A stretch of DNA of 64,000 nt from an uncultured Pelagibacteraceae bacterium (GCA_902588585.1 CACIPQ010000001.1:1-64000), one strand, 5' to 3'; shown: positions 18,361 through 30,510, numbered from the stretch's first letter. The notes: generated by a model not told the origin, from the letters alone. Numbers and translations are program-made.

Positions 18361-20411
18361 GTTCCTTCCAATTTTGAAAAATCTACAAAACTATTAAAGG
18401 TAGAACACAAAATTTGCAATAGTTCCAGACGATTATTTTTTAAATCCCTATTTTCATCATTAACCTTGACATTATCGAAAAATTTGTCTGTTGACAGTTT
18501 GGTTTCAGACAGAAGTTTTAAATGATTTTCATAATTTTTCTTATCTTCTTTTAGAGTGAAAGCTTTTCGAATGGCATTAATTTTTTCAAAAAGCTCTTTT
18601 TCTTCGTTGTATTTAAAAAGGACTGCATCTGGTCCGTTTTTTGAAACAAGTTTTTCTTGATCTAAAATATTTGAAGCTCTTTTGTAAGTTGAAACAGCAT
18701 TTTTTCCTAAATCTTTTGATATAAATTTATTCATTACCCATGTCTTTTTATACAGTTCAAGAAAATCATCACTTAAATGCGAACTAACTGATGCTTCTAT
18801 AATATCTGCTCTAATTTTTCTGTCCTTAAGTATATTTTTCATACGTTCTCTAAAGAATGTAAGTAAATTTTTATTTGCATCTATGTCAAATTGTTTTACT
18901 CCCTGTTCAAGGTAGATTCTTGTGGAATAGTCGATTAGATCCCTTAATTTAACTGTTAAATTATTTTCAATTATAGTTCTCAAAAGTCCTATGGCTGCAC
19001 GTCTGAGGGCGAAAGGGTCTTTGGAACTTGTTGGTTTTTCATTTATCAAATAAAATCCAACCAAAGTATCTAGTTTGTCTATAATAGAAAGACCGTAACT
19101 AATTGGTTTTTTTGGAACAGAAGAAGAAATGCTGACCGGTAAATAATGTTCGCTAATAGCCTGGGAAACTTCTTCCTCAAATCCTTGGCTTGAAGCAAAG
19201 TATTTTCCCATTACTCCCTGAAGTTCTGGAAATTCTCCGACAAGACCCGATACCAAATCAGACTTAGAAACTGATGCTGCTATTTCGACCTTTTCTTTAT
19301 TTAAATTTAATTGATCTGAAATAAAATAAGACATTTTTCTTAGTCTTTGAGTTTTTTCATAAATTGATCCTAGGCCTTCATAAAAAGTAACATCTTTTAA
19401 TTTATTAATTTGTTTTATTAGATTCAGAGACTTGTCTTTTTCCCAAAAGAAACTGGCATCGGAAAGTCTGGCTTCTACAACTCGTTCATTTCCTATTTTT
19501 ATAAGTTTTTTAACGTCTTTTTTATTTGTAACAATAACAAACTCATTGCTCATTCGACCTCTATGATCAAGCAAAGTAAAATATCTCTGGTGAGTTTGAA
19601 GTGTTGATTTAATAACTTCGCTGGGTAACTTTAAGTAGCTTTTATCAAATTTTGCAATAATTATTCTTGGTTTATCAACCAAGTTACTTACCTCTAAAAG
19701 CAAAGATTGGTCTATTGATTCACTGCAAGATCTATTCTTATATATTGACTGAATTTTTTCTGAAATAAATTTTATTCTTTCATTGTGATCAAGAATAATA
19801 CCATTTTTTTTTAAAATTTTTTTATACTCACCAAAATTTTTAACTATTTTCTGACTTATTTCAGTGTCTTCTTCTAACAAAGTAAAATTAACAGTTTCCA
19901 GGTGTCCATATTTAAATTTAAGATGTTTGCTGTTAAAAATTGTCAAGATAGATCTTAAAGGCCTCCCCCAGTTTAGATTATGGTCAGACCATCTCATTGA
20001 TTTTTTCCAAGATATTCCGTTTAAAGATTTTGTAATACACTTTATTAACTCTTCTTCGGTATCTATTTCCTTCCCTTTAGTTTTTACAAAATAAAAAGTT
20101 CCTTTTTCTATTTTTTTTTCATAAAGATCATCACTACTAACATTTTTTGATTTAGCAAAACCTTTTACTACATTTTCTGGAACACCTAGCTTTGGTCCTT
20201 TAACTTCAGCTGGCAAAATTTTAATTTTATTTGGAAGACCAGATATCAAAGCGACTAGTCTTGTTGGAGTTGAATAAATCTCAAAATTTTCGTGTTTTAA
20301 ATTTAGTAACGATAAATTTTCAGTAAATAATTTTTTAAATTGATTTCTTGCATTTATTTGCAAGTTTGGTGGCATCTCCTCACTAAAAAGTTCAACAAAC
20401 AATTCTGACAT
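18357..20411 (-). CDS. glyS: Glycyl-tRNA synthetase beta subunit
   Basis: ELFVELFSEEMPP; FFWEKDKSLNL; KDPFALRRAAIGLLRTI; adjacent to glyQ. Confidence 0.95.
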   Translation of the reverse strand: MSELFVELFSEEMPPNLQINARNQFKKLFTENLSLLNLKHENFEIYSTPTRLVALISGLPNKIKILPAEVKGPKLGVPENVVKGFAKSKNVSSDDLYEKKIEKGTFYFVKTKGKEIDTEEELIKCITKSLNGISWKKSMRWSDHNLNWGRPLRSILTIFNSKHLKFKYGHLETVNFTLLEEDTEISQKIVKNFGEYKKILKKNGIILDHNERIKFISEKIQSIYKNRSCSESIDQSLLLEVSNLVDKPRIIIAKFDKSYLKLPSEVIKSTLQTHQRYFTLLDHRGRMSNEFVIVTNKKDVKKLIKIGNERVVEARLSDASFFWEKDKSLNLIKQINKLKDVTFYEGLGSIYEKTQRLRKMSYFISDQLNLNKEKVEIAASVSKSDLVSGLVGEFPELQGVMGKYFASSQGFEEEVSQAISEHYLPVSISSSVPKKPISYGLSIIDKLDTLVGFYLINEKPTSSKDPFALRRAAIGLLRTIIENNLTVKLRDLIDYSTRIYLEQGVKQFDIDANKNLLTFFRERMKNILKDRKIRADIIEASVSSHLSDDFLELYKKTWVMNKFISKDLGKNAVSTYKRASNILDQEKLVSKNGPDAVLFKYNEEKELFEKINAIRKAFTLKEDKKNYENHLKLLSETKLSTDKFFDNVKVNDENRDLKNNRLELLQILCSTFNSFVDFSKLEGT

Positions 20412-21296
20412 TTACTGTTCTTGGTTTTCTAACCACGCAGATCCTGATCCTTTTGCCAGGTCTCTAATTCTATTTATATATCCTGTTCTCTCTGCAACAG
20501 AGATTACTCCTCTCGAATCTAGTAAATTAAATATGTGACTTGCTTTTAAACACTGATCGTAAGCTGGTAGAGAAAGTTTCTTTTCTAGCAGTGCTTTACA
20601 CTCTTTTTCTGCTATTTCAAAATTTTTTAATAAAGAATCTGTATTTGCATATTCAAAATTATATGCTGAAAATTCTTTTTCTGAACGCATATAGACATCT
20701 TTGTACTTCACACCATTATCATTCCAATCAATATCAAATACATTTTTTTTACCCTGAACGAACATACAAATTCTCTCTAGTCCATAAGTAAGTTCTACAG
20801 ATATTGGTTTACAATCTATTCCAGTCATTTTTTGAAAATAAGTAAATTGAGTTATTTCCATGCCATCACACCAAACTTCCCAGCCAAGTCCTGCTGCTCC
20901 CAGAGTTGGACTTTCCCAATCATCTTCTACGAATCTGATGTCATGATCTTTTGATTCTATTCCAATAGCAGATAAGCTTTTTAAATATGTTTGTTTAATG
21001 TCTTTAGGAGATGGTTTGATGATCACTTGATATTGATAATAATGTTGTAACCGATTTGGATTCTTTCCGTATCTTCCATCTGTTGGTCTTCTTGAAGGTT
21101 GAACGTAAGCTGCTTTCCATGGTTTGGGTCCTAACGACCGAAGTGTTGTTGCAGGATGAAATGTTCCAGCGCCAACTTCAAGATCATACGGTTGTAAAAT
21201 AACACAGCCATACTTCCCCCAAAATTTTTGTAAATTAAAAATTAAATTTTGAAAAGTTATTGGATCTTTTTTTTTATTTTTTGTTTTCTTTGGCAT
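20412..21296 (-). CDS. glyQ: Glycyl-tRNA synthetase alpha subunit
   Basis: [69 protein letters not shown]. Confidence 0.97.
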   Translation of the reverse strand: MPKKTKNKKKDPITFQNLIFNLQKFWGKYGCVILQPYDLEVGAGTFHPATTLRSLGPKPWKAAYVQPSRRPTDGRYGKNPNRLQHYYQYQVIIKPSPKDIKQTYLKSLSAIGIESKDHDIRFVEDDWESPTLGAAGLGWEVWCDGMEITQFTYFQKMTGIDCKPISVELTYGLERICMFVQGKKNVFDIDWNDNGVKYKDVYMRSEKEFSAYNFEYANTDSLLKNFEIAEKECKALLEKKLSLPAYDQCLKASHIFNLLDSRGVISVAERTGYINRIRDLAKGSGSAWLENQEQ

Positions 21297-22109
21297 TTAT
21301 AAACCAAATTTTTGCCATAGAGCTCTTTCTTCTATAGCGTTTGCAATATTATCAATCTGATTGTCTAGAGATGATGATAGTTTTCTTGCAATAAAACTTT
21401 TGGGTTTTTCTAATTTTTTGATCACAACATTTTCTCCAAATTTTTCTCTTAAAATCTGTTCAGCATTACCAATTCCATCTATAAGTCCTAATTTTAAAGA
21501 AGTAGAGCCGGACCAAAACTCCCCTGTAAAGGTATTGTTTTTTTCAGGATCTTTTAATTTTGAACCTCTACTTTTTTTTACAAGATTAATGAAGTCTGAA
21601 TGTAATTCTAGCTGCAATTTTTTTATTCTTTCAATATCTTCCTCTTTTTCTTCTTTGAATGGATCTAAAGTACTTTTATTTTTTCCTGCAGTATAAACTC
21701 TTCTTTGAATTCCAATTTTTTTAATTGCGTCTTGAAAACCAAAAGATGCAGAGATTACTCCAATTGAGCCAACTATCGAACTTGAATTTCCATAAATTTC
21801 ATCTCCAGCACAAGCAATTAGATATCCTCCTGATGCCGCGACATCCTCAGCAAAAACTATAATTTTTTTATTATTTTTCTTAGCTAATTGTCTTATGTAA
21901 TCATGAATTAAATGTGATTGAACTGGAGAACCTCCTGGCGAATTAATTGATATGGCTATAGCTTTGGCTTTCTTAAAAGAGAATGCTTTTTTTATAATTT
22001 CTTGTTGTCCCGAAAAATCTATTCCCTGCCTAAATCTTCCAACAGAACCTATAACGCCAGATAATCTGATGTGTGGAATAATTGTTTTTTTTTTAAAAAA
22101 TGAAAACAT
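21297..22109 (-). CDS. Signal peptide peptidase A-like serine protease (S49 family)
   Basis: AIAISINSPGGSPVQSHLIHDYIR; AEDVAASGGYLIACAGDEIYGNSSSIVGSIGVI. Confidence 0.9.
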   Translation of the reverse strand: MFSFFKKKTIIPHIRLSGVIGSVGRFRQGIDFSGQQEIIKKAFSFKKAKAIAISINSPGGSPVQSHLIHDYIRQLAKKNNKKIIVFAEDVAASGGYLIACAGDEIYGNSSSIVGSIGVISASFGFQDAIKKIGIQRRVYTAGKNKSTLDPFKEEKEEDIERIKKLQLELHSDFINLVKKSRGSKLKDPEKNNTFTGEFWSGSTSLKLGLIDGIGNAEQILREKFGENVVIKKLEKPKSFIARKLSSSLDNQIDNIANAIEERALWQKFGL

Positions 22110-22254
22110 ATGAATTTAGATTAACTCTGTTTCTTATATCAGCACTTAAATTAAATTTAAATATTAATTACGCTACCCTTGGTTGAAATTGAAGTGCGTC
22201 ACCAGTGTATAAAATAATAATTTAATATTATCATAAACATATATAATAAAAATC

Positions 22255-23268
22255 ATGGGATCCGTTATACCTCTAAAAAAATCTGTAAATTCAGCGTATC
22301 TGGATTTAAAAAACATTTTGAACAACAGGCTTGATTCTGTTGAAGAACTTATTTGTCTAAAACTTAAAAGCGATGTTGAGTTAATAAAAGAAATGAGTAA
22401 TTACCACCTAGGATCTGGTGGAAAGAGAATTAGAGCATTGTTGACTATGGGCGCGGCAAAGCTCGGCGGATATAATCAGGGTTCTAGAGATATTAATTTA
22501 GCAGCATGTGTTGAATTAATACATAGCGCAACCCTACTACATGACGATGTTATAGATGAAAGCAAATTAAGAAGGGGAACAAAAACTACAAATTCTATCT
22601 GGGGAAATCAATCTTCTGTTTTAGTTGGTGATTACTTATTGAGTAGATGTTTTGAAATGATGGTGGAAGATGGAAATTTAGAAATATTAAAACTTCTTTC
22701 TTCAACATCCTCAAAAATTGCCCAAGGAGAAGTTTTACAGCTTGCTCATAAAGGAGAGGCAGATCTTCTAGAAGAAAATTATATAAAAATTATAAATTTA
22801 AAAACAGCAGCTCTCTTTTCAGCTGCAACTAGAGTTGGAGCTTGTATAGCCGGCCTAGAAAAAAAAAAGAAAGAAGCTCTTGAATCCTACGGAAAAAATC
22901 TAGGCTTAGCATTTCAAATAGCTGATGATGCCTTGGATTATTTTTCTAAAGAAAAGATTTTTGGAAAAGAGATTGGAAAAGATTTTTTTGAGTCCAAAGT
23001 AACTCTTCCGGTGATTATTGTTTTTCAAAAAGCCAATCCAATTGAAAGAACATTTTTAAAAAATCTTTTTAAAAAAAATGTAAAAGAAAAAGAAGATTTT
23101 AATTCCGTATTAAAATTAATAAAAAAATATAATACATTAGAAGCAACTTTTAAAAGAGCAGAATATTTTGTAAACGTATCTTTTGATGCTTTAGGAATAT
23201 TTGAGAATTGTGAAGCAAAAAAAGTTTTACAAAATCTAACTGGTTTTAGTCTAAATAGATCTTATTAA
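22255..23268 (+). CDS. ispB: Polyprenyl (octaprenyl-type) diphosphate synthase
   Basis: GGKRIRALL; LLHDDVIDES; FQIADDALDYF motifs. Confidence 0.9.
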   Translation: MGSVIPLKKSVNSAYLDLKNILNNRLDSVEELICLKLKSDVELIKEMSNYHLGSGGKRIRALLTMGAAKLGGYNQGSRDINLAACVELIHSATLLHDDVIDESKLRRGTKTTNSIWGNQSSVLVGDYLLSRCFEMMVEDGNLEILKLLSSTSSKIAQGEVLQLAHKGEADLLEENYIKIINLKTAALFSAATRVGACIAGLEKKKKEALESYGKNLGLAFQIADDALDYFSKEKIFGKEIGKDFFESKVTLPVIIVFQKANPIERTFLKNLFKKNVKEKEDFNSVLKLIKKYNTLEATFKRAEYFVNVSFDALGIFENCEAKKVLQNLTGFSLNRSY

Positions 23269-23897
23269 GGATATAAAATTTCCTTTATCCACTTATCATT
23301 TTCTTTTCTATAATTTAATCTTTCATGCGATCTATTTTTTATTTCCAACCAAAATTCAATTTCGTTTGGTTTAATTCTCCAACCTGACCAATGCGGTGGT
23401 CTTGGCACATTGTTTTTGTCAGAAAATTTTTTTTCAAATTCTTTAATTTTACCTAAAAATTCATTTTTATTTTTCATTACTTTAGATTGAGAAGATGACC
23501 ATGCTGATATTTTGCTTCCATAATCTCTTGAAGCAAAATATTCGTCGGCCTCTTTTTTATCTACAAAACTAACTTTTCCAGAAACTCTTATTTGTCTCCT
23601 TATACTTTTCCAATGAAAGCACATTGAGGCGTTAGGGTTATTTTTTAGATCGTTTCCTTTTTTGCTATCAAAATTTGTGTAAAAAACAAAACCTGAATCA
23701 CTCAATCCTTTGAGTAAAACCATTCTGACACTTGGAATTCCATCTGAGCTTGAAGTTGCCAAAGATAATGCGTTTGGATCGTTTGTTTCGCTTTTTTCTG
23801 CAGTTGCAAACCATTTTTTAAATAAAACTATAGGATTTGCTTCATCTTCAAAACAAATATCCAGTCCTAACGAATTTTTGCCATTTTTTTGATTCAT
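23265..23897 (-). CDS. pdxH: Pyridoxamine 5'-phosphate oxidase
   Basis: DPNALSLATSSSDGIPSVRMVLLKGLSDSGFVFYTNFDSKKG; PPHWSGWRIKPNEIEFW. Confidence 0.95.
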   Translation of the reverse strand: MNQKNGKNSLGLDICFEDEANPIVLFKKWFATAEKSETNDPNALSLATSSSDGIPSVRMVLLKGLSDSGFVFYTNFDSKKGNDLKNNPNASMCFHWKSIRRQIRVSGKVSFVDKKEADEYFASRDYGSKISAWSSSQSKVMKNKNEFLGKIKEFEKKFSDKNNVPRPPHWSGWRIKPNEIEFWLEIKNRSHERLNYRKENDKWIKEILYP

Positions 23898-23931
23898 AAA
23901 TTATATAAAATAATTTATACATTAATTATCG

Positions 23932-25014
23932 ATGTCTTTTAATACTTTTGGAAAAATATTTAGGTTTACCACATGGGGTGAGTCACATGGCCCAGCTATT
24001 GGCTGTATTGTGGACGGTTGTCCTCCAAATATCGCTTTATCTGAAAAGGACATACAGAAAGATATGAACCGTAGAAGACCTGGCAATTCCAAGTTTGTCT
24101 CCCAAAGAAAAGAATCGGATAAAATTGAAATTTTATCAGGAGTATTTAATGGAAAAACCACCGGAACTCCAATCTCAATTTTAATTCGGAATGAAGACAA
24201 AAGGTCTAGAGATTATGAGTCAATTAAAAATAAATTTAGGCCTGGGCACGCTGATTTTACCTATTTTCAAAAATACGGAATTAGAGATTACCGGGGAGGT
24301 GGTCGACAATCAGCTAGAGAAACTGCTTCGAGAGTTGCGGCAGGTGCAATTGCGAAAGTTGTTTTAAAAAATATTTTAGGAAAAAAATTTAATATTGTTG
24401 GTGCAGTTATTCAGTTAGGTTTGATGGGTTGTGATAAAAATAACTGGAATAATAATGAAATAAAAAAGAATCCTTTTTTCTGTCCTGATAAAAATTCTGT
24501 TAAGCTTTGGGAAAAATATCTCTTGGCAGTAAGAAAATCTGGATCATCGTGTGGAGCTATTATTGAATTACGTGCTAAGGGCATTCCTGCTGGACTTGGT
24601 GCGCCAATCTATTCAAAATTAGATACTGATATAGCCGCAGGGTTAATGAGCATTAACGCTGTCAAAGGAGTAAATATTGGGGTCGGTATGAATGCAGCAT
24701 ATTTGTCTGGAGAAGAAAATTCTGACGAAATAAAATCTAAATCTGGAAAAATAAAATTTAAAAGCAATAATGCGGGAGGCATACTTGGAGGTATATCTTC
24801 TGGACAAGAAATTATTGCCTCTTTTGCAGTGAAACCAACTTCTTCTATAATTAACAGTAGAGAAACAATTGATAAAAAAGGTAAAAACACAAAAATATCT
24901 GTAAAAGGTCGTCATGATCCCTGTGTTGGTATTAGAGCTGTTCCTATCGGAGAAGCTATGCTTTCTTGTGTCTTGCTAGATCATTTTCTTTTAAATAGAG
25001 CGCAGTGTGGCTAA
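23932..25014 (+). CDS. aroC: Chorismate synthase
   Basis: [66 protein letters not shown]. Confidence 0.98.
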   Translation: MSFNTFGKIFRFTTWGESHGPAIGCIVDGCPPNIALSEKDIQKDMNRRRPGNSKFVSQRKESDKIEILSGVFNGKTTGTPISILIRNEDKRSRDYESIKNKFRPGHADFTYFQKYGIRDYRGGGRQSARETASRVAAGAIAKVVLKNILGKKFNIVGAVIQLGLMGCDKNNWNNNEIKKNPFFCPDKNSVKLWEKYLLAVRKSGSSCGAIIELRAKGIPAGLGAPIYSKLDTDIAAGLMSINAVKGVNIGVGMNAAYLSGEENSDEIKSKSGKIKFKSNNAGGILGGISSGQEIIASFAVKPTSSIINSRETIDKKGKNTKISVKGRHDPCVGIRAVPIGEAMLSCVLLDHFLLNRAQCG

Positions 25015-26927
25015 GAAAGATTTTTATTTTTTGCAATAACGACATTAGAATTTAGAACATTTTCAACTTTTTGAACAATGCTATTGCAGTCTAACCCTGC
25101 TGTTTTGTACATACTGTCCGGTGTGTCTTGATCTAAAAATTTATCTGGTAAAATCATTGATCTGAATTTTAAACCTTTATCAAAAAATCCTCTGTCAGAT
25201 AAAAGTTTTGTAACATGAGACCCAAATCCACCTATTGATCCTTCCTCTATACTTATAATAGCCTCATGATTTGATGCTAATTCAAGTATTGATTTTTCAT
25301 CCAAAGGTTTTGAAAATCTTGCATCAAAAATACTTATTGTAATTCCTTTTTTCTTAAGAACTTCTGAAGCTTTTTGACATTCGTGCATTCTTGCTCCAAA
25401 ATTTAAAATCGCAACATGTTTTCCATCGGAAATCATTTTCCCTTTTCCTATTTGAATTACTTCTTTAATATCAGGTAGTTCAACACCAATTCCATTTCCT
25501 CTTGGATATCTAAAAGCTGAAGGTCTATTGTTTATAGATACCGATGTATTAATCATTCTAACCAATTCGGCTTCATCACTAGCTGCCATAACAACAAAAT
25601 TGGGCAAGGTTGATAAGTAAGTTATATCGAAAGATCCCGCATGAGTTGGGCCATCTGCCCCTACCAGTCCAGCTCTATCAATAGCAAATCTCACTGGCAA
25701 AGATTGTATCGCAACGTCATGTACAATTTGATCGTATGCTCTCTGCAAAAAAGTTGAGTAAATTGCAGCAAAGGGCTTATATCCTTCTGTTGCTAAACCT
25801 GCTGCAAAAGTTACGCCGTGTTGCTCTGCAATTCCAACATCAAACATTCTTTGAGGAAACTTTTTCTCAAACAAATCTAATCCAGTTCCTGATGGCATAG
25901 CACCTGTAATTGCTACAATTTTTGTGTCATTTTCAGCATGTTTGATCAGTGTGTTTGCAAAAACCTTTGTATAAGAAGGGGCTTTTGATTTACCTTTGGA
26001 TTGCTTCCCTGTTAAAACATCAAATTTTGATACTCCATGATATTTGTCCCCTGATTCTTCTGCAGGTTTATATCCTTTTCCTTTTTTTGTAATTGCATGA
26101 ATTAAAATTGGTCCTTGATGATTTGAATTTTTTACATTTTCTAAAATAGTAACTAGATTATTTACATCATGTCCATCAATTGGACCCACATAATAGAAAC
26201 CTAGTTGATTGAAAAGCGTTCCGCCTGTTACAGCACTTCTAATTAAATCTTCGGCTTTACCTGCACTTTTAGAAAATCTTCTAGAAAAAGCTGAAAGTAT
26301 TAATTTTATTGTTTCTCTTAAACTAAAATAAATTTTACCTGACAAAAGTCTTGCAAGATATTTGCTCATTGCACCAACAGGGCGAGCAATCGACATGTCG
26401 TTATCATTTAGTATTACAATCAATTTGGATTTCATCGCCCCAGCATTATTCATTGCCTCGTATGCCATACCTGCGCTCATAGCTCCATCTCCAATAACTG
26501 CTACAACATTATTTTTGTCGTTAGAAAGTTTTTTGGCTGTAGCCATCCCCAAGGTTGATGAAATCGAAGTTGAACTATGTGCCGCTCCAAATGGATCGTA
26601 TTCACTTTCTGCTCTCTTGGTGAATCCTGACAAGCCTCCTCCCTTACGAAGAGTTCTTATTCTGTCTTTTCTTCCAGTAATTATCTTATGCGGATAGCAC
26701 TGGTGTCCAACGTCCCATACTAATTTGTCTTGTGGAGTATTAAAGACGTAGTGTAATGCAACAGTTAATTCTACTACACCTAACCCGGCCCCTAGGTGAC
26801 CCCCCGTTTCTGAAACAACATCAATAACTTCAGATCTTAATTCTTCTGTTACCTGTTCTAATTGATTTTTTTTTAATAACCTTAAATCTGATGGATAATT
26901 AATTTTATCTAATAGCTTGTTTTTCAT
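25011..26927 (-). CDS. dxs: 1-deoxy-D-xylulose-5-phosphate synthase
   Basis: [64 protein letters not shown]. Confidence 0.98.
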   Translation of the reverse strand: MKNKLLDKINYPSDLRLLKKNQLEQVTEELRSEVIDVVSETGGHLGAGLGVVELTVALHYVFNTPQDKLVWDVGHQCYPHKIITGRKDRIRTLRKGGGLSGFTKRAESEYDPFGAAHSSTSISSTLGMATAKKLSNDKNNVVAVIGDGAMSAGMAYEAMNNAGAMKSKLIVILNDNDMSIARPVGAMSKYLARLLSGKIYFSLRETIKLILSAFSRRFSKSAGKAEDLIRSAVTGGTLFNQLGFYYVGPIDGHDVNNLVTILENVKNSNHQGPILIHAITKKGKGYKPAEESGDKYHGVSKFDVLTGKQSKGKSKAPSYTKVFANTLIKHAENDTKIVAITGAMPSGTGLDLFEKKFPQRMFDVGIAEQHGVTFAAGLATEGYKPFAAIYSTFLQRAYDQIVHDVAIQSLPVRFAIDRAGLVGADGPTHAGSFDITYLSTLPNFVVMAASDEAELVRMINTSVSINNRPSAFRYPRGNGIGVELPDIKEVIQIGKGKMISDGKHVAILNFGARMHECQKASEVLKKKGITISIFDARFSKPLDEKSILELASNHEAIISIEEGSIGGFGSHVTKLLSDRGFFDKGLKFRSMILPDKFLDQDTPDSMYKTAGLDCNSIVQKVENVLNSNVVIAKNKNLS

Positions 26928-27799
26928 TAATAACTTCTATCTGTTATAAAGTTGACCGTTCGAATAAGTTTATCTGACCTTTTTCCATATTTTTTTAATT
27001 TTTTTATTATCGTTTTTTTTAGTTTAAAAGCAAATTCTAGTGTCTTATTATATCCCAGTAAATCCACAATTGTTGACTTACCCTTTTTTTTATCCTTTTT
27101 AACCTGTTTTCCAACATCTTTCTTAGTCCCTTTTATGTCTAAAAAATCATCTATAATCTGAAATAATAGTCCTAACTGTTCTCCTATAAAACACATTTCT
27201 CTTTTTGTTTTGTTGTTTGCTCCTGCAATGATAGCTGGTGCCAAACAGCAAAATTCAAATAATTTTCCAGTCTTTTTTTTTTGCATTTCAACAATCTTGG
27301 ATATGCTTACTTTTCTTTTTTCATAACTTAAATCTAAAAACTGTCCTCCCGCTATACCTGAGTGACCAACACATTCTGCTAACTTTTTCAAAAGCACAAT
27401 TTTTTTATTTGTGTGAATGTTATAATTTTTTTCTGCAATCATTTCGAAAGCAATTGTTAATAAAGAATTCCCAGAAAGAATTGCTGTTGATTCTCCAAAT
27501 TTTATATGACTGGCAGGCTTGCCTCTTCTTAGCCTATCATTATCCATGCAAGGTAAATCATCATGAATGAGTGAATATGAGTGTATACATTCAACTGCGC
27601 CACAAGCATTAATAACATCTTTTTTTTTTAAATTAAAAATTTCTGATGTATTTAAAATAACTGTTGATCTTATTTTTTTTCCTCCAAACAAAACTCCATA
27701 TTTCATTGGAGCTATAAGTTCGGAGTGTCCTTGTTGGTTAAAATAATATTTTAAAAATCTATCAAGAGTTTTGGCATTTTTGTTAATTGTATTAAGCAT
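26927..27799 (-). CDS. ispA: Farnesyl/geranyl diphosphate synthase
   Basis: [41 protein letters not shown]. Confidence 0.93.
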   Translation of the reverse strand: MLNTINKNAKTLDRFLKYYFNQQGHSELIAPMKYGVLFGGKKIRSTVILNTSEIFNLKKKDVINACGAVECIHSYSLIHDDLPCMDNDRLRRGKPASHIKFGESTAILSGNSLLTIAFEMIAEKNYNIHTNKKIVLLKKLAECVGHSGIAGGQFLDLSYEKRKVSISKIVEMQKKKTGKLFEFCCLAPAIIAGANNKTKREMCFIGEQLGLLFQIIDDFLDIKGTKKDVGKQVKKDKKKGKSTIVDLLGYNKTLEFAFKLKKTIIKKLKKYGKRSDKLIRTVNFITDRSY

Positions 27800-27804
27800 C
27801 TAAT

Positions 27805-28020
27805 CTATTTTTTCTTTCCTGCAGATTGTATTCTATTTAGTTTTTCCTTGAGTAGAGAATTTACGTGCTCATTTAAAGACAAAAGTCTCTTATAGTCACT
27901 TTCACACTCTGCAAAGTTGGTTTCATTGCTTTCCAATTTCTGAAGAATTTCAAATATTTCTGATTTTGCCTCGTTTATTGATTTACTTTTAATATCAGGT
28001 GGAATATTTTTTGTTTTCAT
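27805..28020 (-). CDS. xseB: Exodeoxyribonuclease VII small subunit
   Basis: Small protein (MKTKNIPPDIKSKSINEAKSEIFEILQKLESNETNFAECESDYKRLLSLNEHVNSLLKEKLNRIQ) next to ispA/dxs; start refined to 28020. Confidence 0.8.
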   Translation of the reverse strand: MKTKNIPPDIKSKSINEAKSEIFEILQKLESNETNFAECESDYKRLLSLNEHVNSLLKEKLNRIQSAGKKK

Positions 28021-28041
28021 TAAAAATATAATAATCTTAAT

Positions 28042-28998
28042 ATGAAAAATATCTATCCAAATATATATCAAAATTCACCAAAAAATTTGAATAAAGCAAA
28101 AAATTTTTTAAAAAAAAACATGATTATTGCCGTTCCAACTGAGACCGTTTATGGATTGGCAGGTAACGCTTATTCCTACAATGCAATTAAAAAAATATAT
28201 AGCTTAAAAAAAAGACCTAAAAAAAATCCTTTAATTATTCACTACGACAATTTAAAAAAACTAAAAAAAGATGCTTATATAAATGATGATTTTTTAAAAC
28301 TTTATAAAAAATTTTGTCCAGGACCTCTGACTTTTATTTTAAAAAAAAGAAAAGATTCCAAAATAAGTTCTTTAGCAAATGCAAATTTAAATACATTAGC
28401 TGTAAGATTTCCAGGTCACAGAATTGCAAAAAAATTACTAAAAAAACTAAGTTTCCCTCTAGCTATGCCAAGTGCAAACATGTCTTCTGCTTTAAGCCCA
28501 ATAAATGCTCTGGATGTAATTGATGAGTTTGGAAAAAATATTAATTTTATAATAGATGGAGGAAAATCAAAAATTGGATTGGAATCTACAGTTATAAATT
28601 TAGTTAAAGATATAAGAATAACTAGGCCTGGAGCAATCAATAAAAAAGACCTTAGTAAAGTTTTAGGAAAAAAAATATCAACAATAAAAAAAGTCAGCAA
28701 AATCTACTCTCCAGGCATGTTAAAAAAACACTATTCTCCAGGAATACCTATTGCTTTGAATTGTAAAACTGCAGGCAATAAAGACGCATTTATTGTTTTT
28801 GGAAAAAAATATAAAAGAGGTAAAAACATTTTCAATTTAAGCTACAAGGGAAATTTAAAGGAAGCTGGAAAAAATTTATATAAAACAATGAGAAAAATAA
28901 AAAATTTAAATTTCAAAAAGATACGGGTTGTAAAAATTCCCAACAAAGATATAGGGATTGCAATAAATGATAGATTAATAAAAGCATCAAATAAATGA
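28042..28998 (+). CDS. L-threonylcarbamoyladenylate synthase (Sua5/YwlC family)
   Basis: AVPTETVYGLAGNAYSYNAIKKIYSLKKRPKKNPLIIHY; FPLAMPSANMS; SPGMLKKHYSPG. Confidence 0.93.
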   Translation: MKNIYPNIYQNSPKNLNKAKNFLKKNMIIAVPTETVYGLAGNAYSYNAIKKIYSLKKRPKKNPLIIHYDNLKKLKKDAYINDDFLKLYKKFCPGPLTFILKKRKDSKISSLANANLNTLAVRFPGHRIAKKLLKKLSFPLAMPSANMSSALSPINALDVIDEFGKNINFIIDGGKSKIGLESTVINLVKDIRITRPGAINKKDLSKVLGKKISTIKKVSKIYSPGMLKKHYSPGIPIALNCKTAGNKDAFIVFGKKYKRGKNIFNLSYKGNLKEAGKNLYKTMRKIKNLNFKKIRVVKIPNKDIGIAINDRLIKASNK

Positions 28999-29717
28999 CG
29001 ATTGAAATAAAAAATCTAAATAAAAATTATAATAATATTTTGGCAGTTAAAGATTTGAATTTTAAAATTAATAAAGGTTCTATAGTTGGACTTTTAGGGC
29101 CAAACGGTTGTGGTAAAACAACAACGATAGGTATGATGTTGGGATTAATAAAGCCTACTTCTGGTTCGGTTTTGATTAATGGTAAAAATATTGAGAACGA
29201 AAATGACAGAATAAAAATACTAGAAAAAGTGAATTTTATATCCCCTTATGTTGAACTACCAAAAAAGCTTACAATTGAGGAAAATCTTAAAGTTTATGGA
29301 AAAATGTATGGCGTCAATAATTTACAGAAAAAAATTTTAAATTTAATGGAACAACTAAATTTATTAGAGTTTAAAAAAAGAAAAACTGGGGAACTTTCCT
29401 CTGGGCAAAAAAATAGGGTCTCTCTTGCTAAAGCATTAATTAATGATCCTGAAATACTTCTTTTGGACGAACCCACAGCAAGTCTTGATCCAGATGTAGG
29501 TGATTATATTAGAACTTATATAGAAGATTTTGCTTCAAAAAAAGGTACAACTATTCTATTAGCTTCTCACAATATGAATGAAGTTGAAAGACTTTGCAGT
29601 GAAGTAATGATGATGAAAAAAGGTAAAATAATAGATAAAGGAACTTGTAGTAATTTAATAAATAAACATGGAAGAAAAAATTTAGAAGAAACTTTTTTAA
29701 AAATAGTTAGAGAATAA
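28995..29717 (+). CDS. ABC transporter ATP-binding protein
   Basis: LLGPNGCGKTTTIGMMLGL; LSSGQKNRVSLAKALINDPEILLLDEPTASLDP. Confidence 0.92.
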   Translation: MTIEIKNLNKNYNNILAVKDLNFKINKGSIVGLLGPNGCGKTTTIGMMLGLIKPTSGSVLINGKNIENENDRIKILEKVNFISPYVELPKKLTIEENLKVYGKMYGVNNLQKKILNLMEQLNLLEFKKRKTGELSSGQKNRVSLAKALINDPEILLLDEPTASLDPDVGDYIRTYIEDFASKKGTTILLASHNMNEVERLCSEVMMMKKGKIIDKGTCSNLINKHGRKNLEETFLKIVRE

Positions 29718-29718
29718 T

Positions 29719-30510
29719 ATGAGACTTCACAGAATGTTAGCATTATCTATGCGCCATCTTTATTTGATCAAAGGATCTTTTCCAAGAATCCTAGATCTTA
29801 TTTATTGGCCAACAATTCAGATAATTCTCTGGGGATTTATTTCACAGTTTTTTACCATGTACAGCGATTATTATAATAATACTATTGGTGTTATTTTAAG
29901 TTGTGCAATTCTCTATGATTTTTTATTTCGGGCAAGCATAAGCTTCAACATGTTATTTTTAGAAGAAATATGGAGTAGAAATTTTACTAATCTATTCGTT
30001 GCGCCATTGAAGATAAGTGAAATTATAACAGCACTGACCTCTACAGCTTTAGTAAGAACTTTAATTGGGATAATTCCAGCAATAGCTCTTATGAGTCCAC
30101 TATTTGGAGTTTCTTTGCTAGAAATGGGACCGCCGCTGTTTTTGCTTTTTTTAAGTTTATATCTTTTTGGAACAACATTGGGCCTGCTTGTTAGTTCGGG
30201 TCTCTTAAGATTCGGCCCAGCATTTGAAAATACTGCTTGGTCATCTCTTTTTCTTTTAGCTCCACTAGGTTGTGTTTATTATCCATTATCAATTTTACCT
30301 GAATGGCTGCAAATATTGGCTAAAGGTTTGCCATTAGTCTATATATTCGAGGAAGCAAGATCTATTTTAGTAAATAATGTAGTAGACTATAAAAATATTA
30401 TGAATGCACTAATTTTAAATTTATTTTATTTTGTTGGTGCAATCATTGTTTTTTATTTAGCTTTTTATGGAGCTCGAAAAAAAGGCACATTAGTTAATAT
30501 GGGTGAATAA
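29719..30510 (+). CDS. ABC-2 type transporter permease
   Basis: Polytopic 263 aa protein directly downstream of an ABC ATPase; DLIYWPTIQIILWGFISQFF. Confidence 0.85.
   Translation: MRLHRMLALSMRHLYLIKGSFPRILDLIYWPTIQIILWGFISQFFTMYSDYYNNTIGVILSCAILYDFLFRASISFNMLFLEEIWSRNFTNLFVAPLKISEIITALTSTALVRTLIGIIPAIALMSPLFGVSLLEMGPPLFLLFLSLYLFGTTLGLLVSSGLLRFGPAFENTAWSSLFLLAPLGCVYYPLSILPEWLQILAKGLPLVYIFEEARSILVNNVVDYKNIMNALILNLFYFVGAIIVFYLAFYGARKKGTLVNMGE

Noticed and set aside
22110-22254. 145-bp intergenic region upstream of ispB as possible ncRNA/riboswitch
   Set aside because: AT-rich with only weak short palindromes; no recognisable riboswitch core or stable hairpin by eye.
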